Assembly (NCBI GenBank): GCA_002298125.1
Contig: DBMJ01000002.1
Span: 1-29,807, forward strand
Length of the DNA stretch: 29,807 nt
Source: Clostridium sp. UBA701
GTDB lineage: Bacteria > Bacillota > Clostridia > Clostridiales > Clostridiaceae
Direction of reading: 5' to 3'
Shown here: in pieces, positions 1-7,659 of the stretch
How positions within the stretch are numbered: position 1 is the stretch's first letter
Layout: each line of letters opens with the position of its first letter
The notes under the pieces: model-generated
The model's database searches: none
The model's input: the letters and a program-made list of their open reading frames with translations, nothing else
Told to the model about the DNA's origin: nothing
Program-made: the position numbers and the translations under genes

Positions 1-33
1 TGCAATTTTGAAAGAACATAATTCTTTCATATA

Positions 34-150
34 TCCAGTGATTATGGCTTTGTGGGATACACCCGTATCCATACCGAACACGAAGGTTAAGCTACAAGGC
101 GCCGATGATACTGCAGGGGCAGCTCTGTGGAAAAGTAGGTGGTTGCTGGG
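34..150 (+). rRNA. rrf: 5S ribosomal RNA
   Basis: The stretch carries the conserved 5S core GGATACACCCGTATCCATAC, CGAACACGAAGGTTAAGC and GAAAAGTAGGT. The ends TCCAG (34-38) and CTGGG (146-150) pair to form helix I, giving about 117 nt, the usual clostridial length. It is the last gene of an rRNA operon whose 23S part lies left of the window, and a strong terminator follows at once. The ends are accurate to a few bases. An open frame running across it is meaningless. Confidence 0.95.
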
Positions 151-155
151 TCAAT

Positions 156-188
156 ACCCGAGAAGATACCTTCTCGGGTGTTTTATTT
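156..188 (+). terminator. Terminator of the rRNA operon
   Basis: A perfect 10-bp stem (ACCCGAGAAG, 156-165, with CTTCTCGGGT, 170-179) closes a 4-nt loop and is followed by GTTTTATTT. It starts 5 nt after the 5S end. Confidence 0.93.
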
Positions 189-270
189 AATATACAACCT
201 TGTAAATATGTTATATAGCTGTATACATTTAACAGGGTAGATGAATATAATATCACTGTACATAAATTTA

Positions 271-299
271 TTGACAAATAGAATGTACGCCCTTATAAT
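271..299 (+). promoter_or_regulatory. Consensus sigma-A promoter of the tRNA-Phe/Cys unit
   Basis: TTGACA (271-276) and TATAAT (294-299) are both exact consensus hexamers separated by 17 nt. The predicted start lies about 10 nt before tRNA-Phe. The tRNA pair therefore has its own strong promoter and does not depend on read-through from the rRNA operon. Confidence 0.88.
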
Positions 300-317
300 A
301 ATTAATGTGTTTGCCAT

Positions 318-393
<76 letters not shown>

Positions 394-428
394 TTTAGTT
401 TATCATAGATTGTTAATAGCAAAAATAT

Positions 429-503
429 GGCGCTATAGCCAAGTGGTAAGGCAAAGGTCTGCAAAACCTCTATCCCCCGGTTCAAATCCGGGTGGCGCCT
501 CCA
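429..503 (+). tRNA. tRNA-Cys (anticodon GCA)
   Basis: A cloverleaf with acceptor GGCGCTA/TGGCGCC, anticodon loop CTGCAAA (GCA) and T-arm CCCGG-TTCAAAT-CCGGG. U at the discriminator position (500) is the known identity mark of tRNA-Cys. CCA is encoded at 501-503. The anticodon stem has one A-C mismatch at its outer pair. It is the second and last gene of the tRNA unit. Confidence 0.96.
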
Positions 504-555
504 AAAAAGGAGTGTCGTAAAACTACTCTTAAGTAGTTTGCGATACTCCTTTTTC
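504..555 (+). terminator. Terminator of the tRNA unit
   Basis: A long, slightly imperfect hairpin begins directly after the tRNA-Cys CCA. AAAAGGAGTGTCG and AAAACTACT on the left pair with AGTAGTTT and CGATACTCCTTTTT on the right, around the loop CTTA, ending in a T-tract. Confidence 0.9.
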
Positions 556-657
556 TGTAATGTATTATTCTAGTTGTTTCTATGAATTTTATTATAGGAG
601 AATAGATGTGCTGGAAAGTTTATAGTAGTGAATTTCCCCCTTGTTTATTATAATATC

Positions 658-1575
658 TTATTTTACAACGGGCTCTAATACTTCTAGGGTGCCTTTTTTT
701 GTATCTAGCTTGACCCTGCTTCCTATAGGCAGTGTAAGCTTGGGGTAGCTATGACCTGACATAAGATTCTGCAACAGGGGGAGCTTTATAGAAAATAATC
801 TATCTTCAAAAACCTGCTGTAGTGATAGGCTATTGTCTGAACTCTTAGGGTTGCAATCGGTGAATTGGCCCAATATTATACCTCTGCATTGCTGAAGCTT
901 TCCTGAGAGCAATAGTTGAGTAAGCATCCTATCTATAGCATAGGGCTCCTCCCCTACCTCCTCCATAAACAGTATGGAGTTTTTGGTATCTATCTCATAG
1001 GGAGTACCCATAGTATGACTAATTAGACTCAAATTCCCCCCCACTAGCCGTCCTTCAACGCAGGCAGCCATATTACAGCCTGTTGGTATGGAGGGAGGAT
1101 TACTAATTATAAGAGGGCAGGGATCTTCTCTTACAACCTTCAAAAAACCTGCTGCAGTTTCTTTATCATACCAGTTTGAATTAACCATAGGGCCATGAAA
1201 GGTTATAAGACCACAGCATTTATTAAAGTAATTCAATAGAACTGTAATATCACTAAAGCCAATAAAAGCTTTGGGATTGCATTTAATTATTCTAAAATCC
1301 AGGTAGGGAAGTATTCTCATGGCTCCATAGCCTCCACGGACACATATTATGCCATCAACCTCATTATCTTTAAACATATCCAGCAAATCCTGGGCTCTAG
1401 CTTCATCCTCTCCAGCTAGATATCCATTTTTATCATAAATATGTTTCCCCTTCTTAATTTTAAAGCCCATGGCCTTAAGAGAATTTATGCCCTTTTCGAT
1501 ATCCTCTGCACTGGCAGGGCCAGCTGGGGCAACAATACCAAGGGTGGAGCCTGGTATAAGTTTTTTTCCTATCAT
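658..1575 (-). CDS. LD-carboxypeptidase (MEROPS S66 family, LdcA/MccF type)
   Basis: Serine peptidase of 305 aa that by family releases the terminal D-Ala from murein tetrapeptides (LdcA) or, in MccF relatives, cleaves microcin C-type amides. The S66 landmarks align with E. coli LdcA: the RGGYGAMR segment (80-87), nucleophile Ser108 in GFSD, Glu205 in FMEE, and His275 in SGHS, so the catalytic triad is complete and the length normal. There is no signal peptide, which fits a cytosolic cell-wall recycling enzyme. The ATG at 1575 is preceded by GGAGAAAAAGA. A terminator stands between it and the upstream corA, so it has its own promoter or relies on read-through. Murein recycling versus self-immunity cannot be separated from sequence; no microcin genes are nearby. 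Confidence 0.9.
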   Translation of the reverse strand: MIGKKLIPGSTLGIVAPAGPASAEDIEKGINSLKAMGFKIKKGKHIYDKNGYLAGEDEARAQDLLDMFKDNEVDGIICVRGGYGAMRILPYLDFRIIKCNPKAFIGFSDITVLLNYFNKCCGLITFHGPMVNSNWYDKETAAGFLKVVREDPCPLIISNPPSIPTGCNMAACVEGRLVGGNLSLISHTMGTPYEIDTKNSILFMEEVGEEPYAIDRMLTQLLLSGKLQQCRGIILGQFTDCNPKSSDNSLSLQQVFEDRLFSIKLPLLQNLMSGHSYPKLTLPIGSRVKLDTKKGTLEVLEPVVK

Positions 1576-1652
1576 TCTTTTTCTCCTTTATTATTATATA
1601 TAATTAATGTATGTATCTAGTCTTTAAAGTTGAAGAGAAAAGTAAATATGGG

Positions 1653-1688
1653 AAAAAAGAGCTTCTCCCTCTTAAGGTTGAAGCTCTT
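1653..1688 (-). terminator. Terminator downstream of corA
   Basis: On the minus strand AAGAGCTTC pairs with GAAGCTCTT around a 14-nt loop and runs into a T-tract. It lies 14 nt beyond the corA stop codon. Confidence 0.85.
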
Positions 1689-1701
1689 GTGGAATGAGAT
1701 A

Positions 1702-2640
1702 TTATAAAAGGTCTTTTTTTCTTAAAATAATACCTGCTACGATGCAGCAAATAATTGATACGCCAAGGATTAAATAAAATCCATGGTTTTTTTGTTCCAA
1801 GGGTACATTTACATTCATTCCAAAGGCGCTGAAAATAATGTTTGGGATAGACATTATAATTGTAACTCCTGCCATTAGCTTCATTACAATATTTAAATTA
1901 TTTGATATAACTGAAGCAAAGGCATCCATAGTACCTGAAAGAATATTGCTATAGATGTTGGCCATTTCTATGGCCTGCTTATTTTCTATGATAACATCCT
2001 CTAGAACATCTTTGTCCTCTTCATACTTTTGCATCATCTCCATCTTAAGCATCTTCTCAAGGGTGATTTCATTAGAGGTTAGAGAAGTGGAAAAATACAC
2101 TAAAGATTTCTCTAAAGATAAGAGTTGTATGAGCTCTTTATTTTTCATGGATTTATGCAGCTTTTTTTCAATCATAAGACTCTTCTTATCAATTTGTCTT
2201 AAATATATGAGATAATAAGTAGCTATCCTGTAAAGTATCTGAAGAATAAAACGGGAACGCTTAAAGGTATAAAAGGAACGAACCTTACCTTCAACAAAGT
2301 CCAGAAATATTTTACTGTTTTTCAGACAAACAGTGATTAATTCCTTTTCTGTGTGAATAATAGCAAGTGGATAGGTATCATAGGTCAAGGAATTGTCCTC
2401 CATCTCAGAGAAGGGTATATCAAATACAAAAAGAGTATTGTTTCCTTCTGTGTCAATTCGAGAGGTTTCTTCCTCATCTAAAGGTGCCTTTAGGAACTCC
2501 ATGGGTACTCCAGTCTTCTTAGATATTAACAGTAGCTCCTGCTCTGAAGGTGCTACCAAGTGAATCCAGGAACCAGGTTCTATATTTTCAAGTCTTTGAA
2601 GAGTAGAGCTTACTTCATCTGACTTGTAAATGGAAATCAT
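1702..2640 (-). CDS. corA: CorA-family divalent cation (Mg2+) transporter
   Basis: A 312-aa protein with the CorA plan: a soluble alpha/beta N-terminal domain (about 1-130), a long charged helical stretch (about 140-245) forming the cytoplasmic funnel, then two C-terminal membrane helices. The signature GMN, followed by VNVP, closes the first helix (about 250-275), and the second ends the chain before the basic tail RKKDLL. CorA works as a membrane homopentamer for Mg2+, sometimes Co2+ or Ni2+ uptake. The start is supported by GAGGGGGT 7 nt upstream. It is monocistronic, with a promoter at 2720-2747 and a terminator at 1653-1688. No M-box riboswitch is seen. The exact ion is inferred from the family. 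Confidence 0.92.
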   Translation of the reverse strand: MISIYKSDEVSSTLQRLENIEPGSWIHLVAPSEQELLLISKKTGVPMEFLKAPLDEEETSRIDTEGNNTLFVFDIPFSEMEDNSLTYDTYPLAIIHTEKELITVCLKNSKIFLDFVEGKVRSFYTFKRSRFILQILYRIATYYLIYLRQIDKKSLMIEKKLHKSMKNKELIQLLSLEKSLVYFSTSLTSNEITLEKMLKMEMMQKYEEDKDVLEDVIIENKQAIEMANIYSNILSGTMDAFASVISNNLNIVMKLMAGVTIIMSIPNIIFSAFGMNVNVPLEQKNHGFYLILGVSIICCIVAGIILRKKDLL

Positions 2641-2943
2641 ATATAATTACCCCCTCATGTTAAAAGTGCTTTGTTTTTAGTATTCATATGTGCTATGGCT
2701 AAAAGCATTGCTACTTAATATTATACTATTAATCAATAACATGTCCATGAAAAATGAAGTAAAGGCGCTTATATGCAAGAGGTAATTCAAGATAATACAA
2801 GCATTGAAGCAATAACATCATATATACAATACCAAAACAAGCTAATCAAGCTTTTCTGACCTTAATTGAGTCCCTATTACTATGGAATAGTATTGTAAAT
2901 CCCTGTATAATAGCCTTATGATTAGACGTAGATGGGGGATAGC
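2641..2943. other. Intergenic region between divergent corA and the small membrane gene
   Basis: About 300 AT-rich bases. Besides the corA promoter, TATAAT at 2906-2911 is a likely -10 for the rightward gene, but no convincing -35 lies upstream of it. No ORF with a ribosome site, no RNA gene and no strong hairpin were seen in the remainder. Confidence 0.5.
2720..2747 (-). promoter_or_regulatory. Sigma-A promoter of corA
   Basis: On the minus strand TGGACA (2747-2742, five of six matches) is followed after 16 nt by an exact TATAAT (2725-2720). The start site would lie about 70 nt before the corA ATG. Confidence 0.65.
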
Positions 2944-3468
2944 ATGGGTAATTTTTATAACGAGACAAGAGTGAGGACTAAAATTTTTGTAGTAACACAT
3001 GTATCATTGTTAGTTATTAGTGCAATAATTGTTAATATTGTTTTGACTACCGAAAAGTTTATAGGATTAGGTATTACAGGTTATATGACTATAGGAATAC
3101 CAGCATTATTTCTTATGGGAGCAGCATTTGAAGCTATCAGATGTAGAATTAGATATAGATATCTTATTATAGCGGACCAGCTTATTATTCACAGGGTAAA
3201 AGGCGCACGAGACGAAGTAAAGGTAGATATAAAGCTGAAAGACATAGTGTTTGTTGGTAAGGTTAAAGATATGCATTTGAATGTAGATTTATCTGAAGCA
3301 GATAAGTTTACCTGTGTATTAAGAAATAGCAACTCCTATTGTTGTGTTTATTTACATGGAGATAGCTATAGAAGCTTTTATTTTCAACCAAGCTTGGAGC
3401 TTATAAGAAATATTGAAAATTTAAGAAATAAATATAAGCTATGCTCAAAGGGAATATGTAATTTTTAG
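2944..3468 (+). CDS. Small membrane protein with two TM helices and a possible PH-like domain, function unknown
   Basis: I do not recognise this gene. The 174-aa product has two hydrophobic helices near the N-terminus (TKIFVVTHVSLLVISAIIVN, then about GYMTIGIPALFLMGAAF), a basic stretch RCRIRYRY, and about 100 soluble residues rich in beta strands (YLIIADQLIIHRVKG to SFYFQPSLELI). This layout resembles bacterial membrane-anchored PH-like (bPH) proteins, but the match is only by pattern. An ATG 12 nt earlier (2932) overlaps the ribosome site GGGGGA (2934-2939), so 2944 is the better start. The gene stands alone, with its own terminator. Confidence 0.72.
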   Translation: MGNFYNETRVRTKIFVVTHVSLLVISAIIVNIVLTTEKFIGLGITGYMTIGIPALFLMGAAFEAIRCRIRYRYLIIADQLIIHRVKGARDEVKVDIKLKDIVFVGKVKDMHLNVDLSEADKFTCVLRNSNSYCCVYLHGDSYRSFYFQPSLELIRNIENLRNKYKLCSKGICNF

Positions 3469-3475
3469 ATATTCT

Positions 3476-3503
3476 ACTCCGGAAATACCGGAGTTTTCTT
3501 TTT
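3476..3503 (+). terminator. Terminator of the two-TM membrane protein gene
   Basis: ACTCCGG (3476-3482) pairs with CCGGAGT (3488-3494), followed by TTTCTTTTTG, 7 nt after the stop codon. Confidence 0.9.
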
Positions 3504-3504
3504 G

Positions 3505-3550
3505 TAAAAAACAGCACATTGCAGATTTACTAGGCAATGTGCTGTTTTTA
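3505..3550 (-). terminator. Terminator of the M20 amidohydrolase gene (usable in both directions)
   Basis: A stem of about 16 bp (AAAACAGCACATTGC on the left with GCAATGTGCTGTTTTT on the right) encloses an 11-nt loop with A- and T-tracts at both ends. It lies just beyond the leftward M20 gene and directly after the rightward terminator at 3476-3503, so it may serve both convergent transcripts. Confidence 0.88.
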
Positions 3551-3566
3551 TAGGTGTTACCTTTAG

Positions 3567-4694
3567 TTAAGCATTATTATGAGTGCTCTTTATTTCTTGA
3601 AGGAGACTTTTCTTTTCGATTAGATCAAGAGCTGTAAAAGCAAGAGCTGCAGCAGTTTTTATAGCTACAGAGCCAGCATAGGGTGTAAGGGTAGCTGCTG
3701 CAAATTCAGGAGAGGGATAAGCTATGGAGGGTTGCTCTGTTATTTTAATAAAGGGATGAATACAGGGTGTTAGCTCACTTACAGTACCAAGACTTAAACC
3801 TTGCCTGCTAATCCTCGAAGGAGCAATGTCGATTATCCCGCTTTCTTTAAGGTTATTAATGAAGAGTCTGCTCAAGGAAGAGTTGGGAGAAAGCTCTCTG
3901 CAAGGTAATTCAAAGTAGGAAAAGGTACAGCTAAGCCCTAAGGAGACTCCTAAGCTTTTTGATAAAGTCTTTATGATACTCTCAAGCTCCTCCCCAGCCT
4001 TTAAGGTCTCACTGCGAATATAGAATTTTAGCTCGCAATAGGAGGGAGGAGTATAAGGACTAAGCTCAGTGCATATGCTTATTTTATCAATTTCCTCTTC
4101 TACTTCTGATACAAGGGTATTTATTGTGTTCAGAAGGACTTTACAAGCACTAGAGGGGCTTAATTTTGCCAAAGCTGCCTCAGTATACCTTATACAGAGT
4201 GGTACAATAGCCTTGGAATTTATGTTTTCACAGGTAATAGTGTCTGGATGGGCCATCATGGCAGCATCTATATCCTTAAAGGTTCCTTCCTTAGCCATGG
4301 TTATTTTAGCTCCTCCAACATACTCCCCTGGACAACCCAGCACTACTATAGAGCCACCGATCTTATCTATTACCTTACTCAGTGCAAATGCAGCGCCAAG
4401 AGACATGGGAGAGATTAGGTTGTGACCAGAAATATGGCCGCTGCCCGGTGCAGCATCATATTCGCAGAAAAAGGCTATGGTTGGATAACCACTGCCGTAA
4501 ACAGCATAAAAGGCAGTAGGAATATTGAGATATTTAGGCTTAACCATAAAACCTTTGGTCTCAAGCATTTGTGTTATATATTCACAGGCTTTATACTCTC
4601 TATAGCTCTCCTCTGGATTATTATATAAAAAGGAAGAAAGCTTAAAAAGCTCCTCTTTAATTGTGTCTAGATAAGAAACCATGGTCTGCTTCAT
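3567..4694 (-). CDS. M20D-family amidohydrolase-like protein with altered metal ligands
   Basis: The 375-aa product follows the M20D/ACY1L2 amidohydrolase fold (relatives of aminobenzoyl-glutamate hydrolase subunits), which normally carry a two-metal site. In numbering from the longer open frame (M at 4739; subtract 15 for the start used here), the core motif reads CEYDAAPGSGHISGHN (92-107), where the family has HACGHN. Thus the ligand Cys is Ser104, the EE pair is Glu139-Tyr140, and the C-terminal His before (T/S)PEF is Pro342. His106 and His164 are kept. Three of five usual ligands thus seem lost, suggesting a pseudoenzyme or a changed chemistry. The ATG at 4694 is preferred because AAAGGAG (4708-4702) stands 7 nt upstream; earlier ATGs lack a site. 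It stands alone. Confidence 0.82.
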   Translation of the reverse strand: MKQTMVSYLDTIKEELFKLSSFLYNNPEESYREYKACEYITQMLETKGFMVKPKYLNIPTAFYAVYGSGYPTIAFFCEYDAAPGSGHISGHNLISPMSLGAAFALSKVIDKIGGSIVVLGCPGEYVGGAKITMAKEGTFKDIDAAMMAHPDTITCENINSKAIVPLCIRYTEAALAKLSPSSACKVLLNTINTLVSEVEEEIDKISICTELSPYTPPSYCELKFYIRSETLKAGEELESIIKTLSKSLGVSLGLSCTFSYFELPCRELSPNSSLSRLFINNLKESGIIDIAPSRISRQGLSLGTVSELTPCIHPFIKITEQPSIAYPSPEFAAATLTPYAGSVAIKTAAALAFTALDLIEKKSLLQEIKSTHNNA

Positions 4695-4847
4695 TATAGT
4701 ACTCCTTTGCATAAGTGTGTTTTTTTTTATTATATCCAAAAATAATTTAAATATTTTAGGTGGACAAAATTTATATAGAGCACAAGCTGAATAGAATATA
4801 GTGAAGAGGCAAAGCTTAGGGTATTAAGTCTAGCATAAGGAGGGTTT

Positions 4848-5072
4848 ATGAAAAAATTAAGCTGTATAATATGTAGAAAGCCTCTAAATGATGGTATAAT
4901 GATAAATGGAAGAGGAATATGTAAAAGTTGTGAAAAGCGTCTGATGACAATAGAAATAGATACGGATTTCTACAATTATTTTGAAGAGTGTATAAAAAGG
5001 GCCATAGCAGAGCCCATGTTACGGGGAGAGGATAATAAGTGTCAAAGCTACCACTGGTTGAAGGAGTATTAA
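4848..5072 (+). CDS. csfB: CsfB/Gin-family anti-sigma factor
   Basis: A 74-aa protein with four cysteines in two pairs (Cys6-x2-Cys9 and Cys25-x2-Cys28), the zinc-binding hallmark of Gin (CsfB), which in Bacillus keeps late sporulation sigma factor G (and sigma E) inactive. Position strengthens the call: in B. subtilis csfB opens the same neighbourhood that leads to yaaO, tmk, yaaQ, holB and yaaT. AAGGAGG lies 7 nt before the ATG. Its last 34 nt overlap the next gene, which suggests translational coupling to the decarboxylase-like gene. No confident sigma-F or sigma-G promoter could be picked out in the 150 nt upstream. Confidence 0.85.
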   Translation: MKKLSCIICRKPLNDGIMINGRGICKSCEKRLMTIEIDTDFYNYFEECIKRAIAEPMLRGEDNKCQSYHWLKEY

Positions 5073-6430
5073 GCTACGTTAAAAAAAATAAGTATAGATT
5101 ATCTATGCCTGGGCATAAAGGTGGCAAAGGCTTCTTAGGTACAAAGGCAGGTGAAGAGTTTTACAGTAAGCTTGTACAATGGGATATAACGGAGGTTGAT
5201 GGGGTGGATAATCTTCATCACCCTGAGGGAATTATTAAAGAGGCAGAAGAGCTTACTAAGGAGCTTTATAAGAGTGCCAAGAGTTACTTTCTAGTGAACG
5301 GCAGCACCAGTGGAAATTTAGCCATGATATTTGCAGCTCTTAATGAGGGAGATAAAGTATTGGTGGAGCGCCACTGCCACAGATCAGTTTTTAACGGTAT
5401 AATACTTAGAAAACTCACACCAGTTTATATAGAAAATGAGATAAGTTCGCAATATAATGCTCCTCTCTCCATAGATGAGGAGCATTTTATACATGCAGTG
5501 GAAGAGCACCCAGATGCTAAGGCTGTGATTTTAACCTACCCAAATTATTATGGAAACTGTGCTCCACTAAATAAGATATGCAGTATAGCTCATAAGAACA
5601 ATATGAAGGTACTGGTGGATTCAGCCCATGGAGCTCACTTTGGAATGCATAAGGAGCTTCCAGAGCATGCTCTTAATCTAGGAGCAGATATGGTGGTTAT
5701 GAGTGCTCATAAGACTCTGCCAGCTCTTACAGGAGGAGCCTACTTACATTTAAAAAACCCCCAGGACATAGAGCAGGTGAATTTTTACGTAAGTGCCTTT
5801 ACAACTACAAGCCCCTCCTATCTTATTATGTGCTCTTTAGATTACAGCAGATATTTTCTAGAGGAGCATGGACAGAGTTCCTATGAGGAGCTGATAAGAA
5901 GGGCAAAGTACTGGAAGGCTCAAATTGAAGATATAGGTCCCTATGTAATATGGGGGGAGGACCCTACCCGCTTTTCCATACATGTAAAGGATGGAGGAGA
6001 TGGCAGTAAGCTATTTCAATACCTTGAGGAGAATGGAATAACCCCTGAGATGTGTGATAACTCCAATGTAGTATGCATTTTTTCTCCATTTAATGAAGAG
6101 GAAGATTTTAAAATGCTATTTAAAATATTAAAGCAGTGGAAGGTAGAATATAGGGAACTTAAAAATGATTCCCTTTATATATACCCAAGGGCTGAAGGGG
6201 TGTACGATCCCTGGAGAGTAGTAGATATGCCCAAGGAGAGGCTGCCACTTAAGGACTGTTTGGGTAAGATAAGTGGAGAAAATCTTGTTCCATATCCGCC
6301 AGGAGTGCCTCTTATAACTATGGGAGAAAGAATAGATACCTCACACATAAAGGCTTTGAATAATTACCTCAATAAAAATATTGAGGTGCTGGGAGTATAT
6401 GATGGTTGCATAAATGTGTTAAGAGATTAA
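5039..6430 (+). CDS. Orn/Lys/Arg decarboxylase-like PLP enzyme (YaaO type)
   Basis: A 463-aa fold-type I PLP enzyme lacking the N-terminal wing domain of the large inducible decarboxylases, as in B. subtilis YaaO and SpeA. Visible features are LSMPGHKGG (21-29), the phosphate-binding NGSTSGNLAMI (88-97), the cofactor Asp194 and His197 in VDSAHGAHFG, and the Schiff-base Lys225 in MSAHKTLPALTGG. The C-terminal domain (about 370-460) has the family segment YPPGVPLITMGE. The likely reaction is decarboxylation of lysine, arginine or ornithine; the substrate cannot be told. It starts at GTG (5039) behind GGGGAGAGG and overlaps csfB out of frame. The next promoter (6457) separates it from tmk. Confidence 0.87.
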   Translation: MSKLPLVEGVLSYVKKNKYRLSMPGHKGGKGFLGTKAGEEFYSKLVQWDITEVDGVDNLHHPEGIIKEAEELTKELYKSAKSYFLVNGSTSGNLAMIFAALNEGDKVLVERHCHRSVFNGIILRKLTPVYIENEISSQYNAPLSIDEEHFIHAVEEHPDAKAVILTYPNYYGNCAPLNKICSIAHKNNMKVLVDSAHGAHFGMHKELPEHALNLGADMVVMSAHKTLPALTGGAYLHLKNPQDIEQVNFYVSAFTTTSPSYLIMCSLDYSRYFLEEHGQSSYEELIRRAKYWKAQIEDIGPYVIWGEDPTRFSIHVKDGGDGSKLFQYLEENGITPEMCDNSNVVCIFSPFNEEEDFKMLFKILKQWKVEYRELKNDSLYIYPRAEGVYDPWRVVDMPKERLPLKDCLGKISGENLVPYPPGVPLITMGERIDTSHIKALNNYLNKNIEVLGVYDGCINVLRD

Positions 6431-6456
6431 ACCTATGCCATTTTTCAATATTATAG

Positions 6457-6486
6457 TTGAAGCCCTTTAACAAAAATATATATAAT
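6457..6486 (+). promoter_or_regulatory. Probable sigma-A promoter of the tmk operon
   Basis: TTGAAG (6457-6462) and an exact TATAAT (6481-6486) are separated by 18 nt, about 75 nt before the tmk start. Confidence 0.55.
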
Positions 6487-6562
6487 AAGATAAGAAAGAA
6501 ATTGAATGGATTATGTCAACGTGATTAGTACATTAAATATTGCCCCTAGGAGGATAAATATA

Positions 6563-7201
6563 ATGAGTAACACAAGGAGAGGCATGCTTATAACCTTTGA
6601 AGGTCCTGATGGTTCGGGTAAAACCACTCAGATTGCCATGCTGGAGAAGTATTTTTTAGAAAAGGGTATGGAGGTAATTCGTACCAGAGAACCAGGTGGA
6701 ACTGCCATAAGTGAAGATATAAGGGACATAATACTTGATAATAAAAACAGCGAAATGGCACCTATGTGTGAGGCACTGCTATATGCTGCTTCTAGGGCTC
6801 AGCTGGTAAGTGAGGTTATTAAGCCTGCAATTAATAGTGGTAAGATTGTACTCTGTGATAGGTTTGTTGAATCATCTATTGTATATCAGGGTATTGGGAG
6901 AGATTTAGGGATAGAACGTATAAGACAGATAAATGAAGCTGCAGTAGATGGACTTAAGGCAGACCTTATATTTATGCTCTTCATTCCATATGAGGAGGGT
7001 CTAAACAGAAAGTCTTTGGAGAGAGAACTAGATAGATTAGAAAACAGTGGTGAAGATTTTCATAGAAAGGTATATGAGGGATATCTAAAGTTGATGAGCA
7101 AAAAGCCTGGAGTTATTGAGATAGATGCAAACAGGGATAAAACCACAGTTCATTTGGACATTTTAAAGCACGTAGAGGAACAGATGTTTATAAATCTTTA
7201 A
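6563..7201 (+). CDS. tmk: Thymidylate kinase
   Basis: A 212-aa P-loop kinase phosphorylating dTMP to dTDP, the essential step towards dTTP. Residues 14-23 form the P-loop GPDGSGKTTQ, followed by TREPGG (the dTMP-binding arginine segment) and the DRFVESSIVYQG segment, all diagnostic of Tmk. The open frame extends 19 codons further upstream to 6506, but AGGAGG at 6549-6554 sits 8 nt before the ATG at 6563, and the protein then has the usual family length. In Firmicutes tmk is followed by darA and holB, as here, linking DNA precursor supply with the clamp loader. Confidence 0.95.
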   Translation: MSNTRRGMLITFEGPDGSGKTTQIAMLEKYFLEKGMEVIRTREPGGTAISEDIRDIILDNKNSEMAPMCEALLYAASRAQLVSEVIKPAINSGKIVLCDRFVESSIVYQGIGRDLGIERIRQINEAAVDGLKADLIFMLFIPYEEGLNRKSLERELDRLENSGEDFHRKVYEGYLKLMSKKPGVIEIDANRDKTTVHLDILKHVEEQMFINL

Positions 7202-7316
7202 TTAATTTTTTACTCACAGTGATAAATAATGTTCCACTTATGGTAAAATATATTAATAAGTAGTAAAATCAGAAATATATTTATTATAAAATTTAAATGG
7301 AAGAGGAGGAGAGTTT

Positions 7317-7646
7317 ATGAAACTGATAATTGCCATAGTTCAGGATGACGATGCAGCAGACCTTATAGATGTTATAACAGAAGCGGGCTTTAGGGTTACT
7401 AAGCTTGCCACCACAGGAGGGTTTTTAAAGTCAGGTAACACCACCCTCATGATAGGTGTAGAGGTAGATAAGGTTGAGCATGTACTATCTGTAATAGAGG
7501 AAACCTGTAAGACAAGGCAGCAGGTGGTTACATCCCCTTCACCAGTAGCTGGCTCCACAGGTGTATACGTACCCTATCCTGTAGAGGTAGAGGTGGGAGG
7601 AGCTACAATTTTTGTAGTAGATGTAGATAGGTTTGTAAAGGTTTAA
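7317..7646 (+). CDS. darA: Cyclic di-AMP receptor DarA (YaaQ/PstA, PII-like)
   Basis: A 109-aa PII-like signalling protein of the YaaQ/DarA family, which binds c-di-AMP as a homotrimer. Seen are the start KLIIAIVQDDDAADL, the loop TKLATTGGFLKSGNTTL (28-44) with its conserved Gly/Thr residues, and the closing GGATIFVVDVDRF. The length is typical. GGAGGAG stands 6 nt before the ATG. There are 115 AT-rich nt upstream in which no certain promoter was found, and 13 nt to holB downstream. The partners of DarA are not known from this context. Confidence 0.94.
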   Translation: MKLIIAIVQDDDAADLIDVITEAGFRVTKLATTGGFLKSGNTTLMIGVEVDKVEHVLSVIEETCKTRQQVVTSPSPVAGSTGVYVPYPVEVEVGGATIFVVDVDRFVKV

Positions 7647-7659
7647 GGGAGGTATTCCC

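Noticed and set aside
8..190. Open frame of 60 codons on the plus strand
   Set aside because: It lies on the 5S rRNA gene and its terminator; it has no ribosome site.
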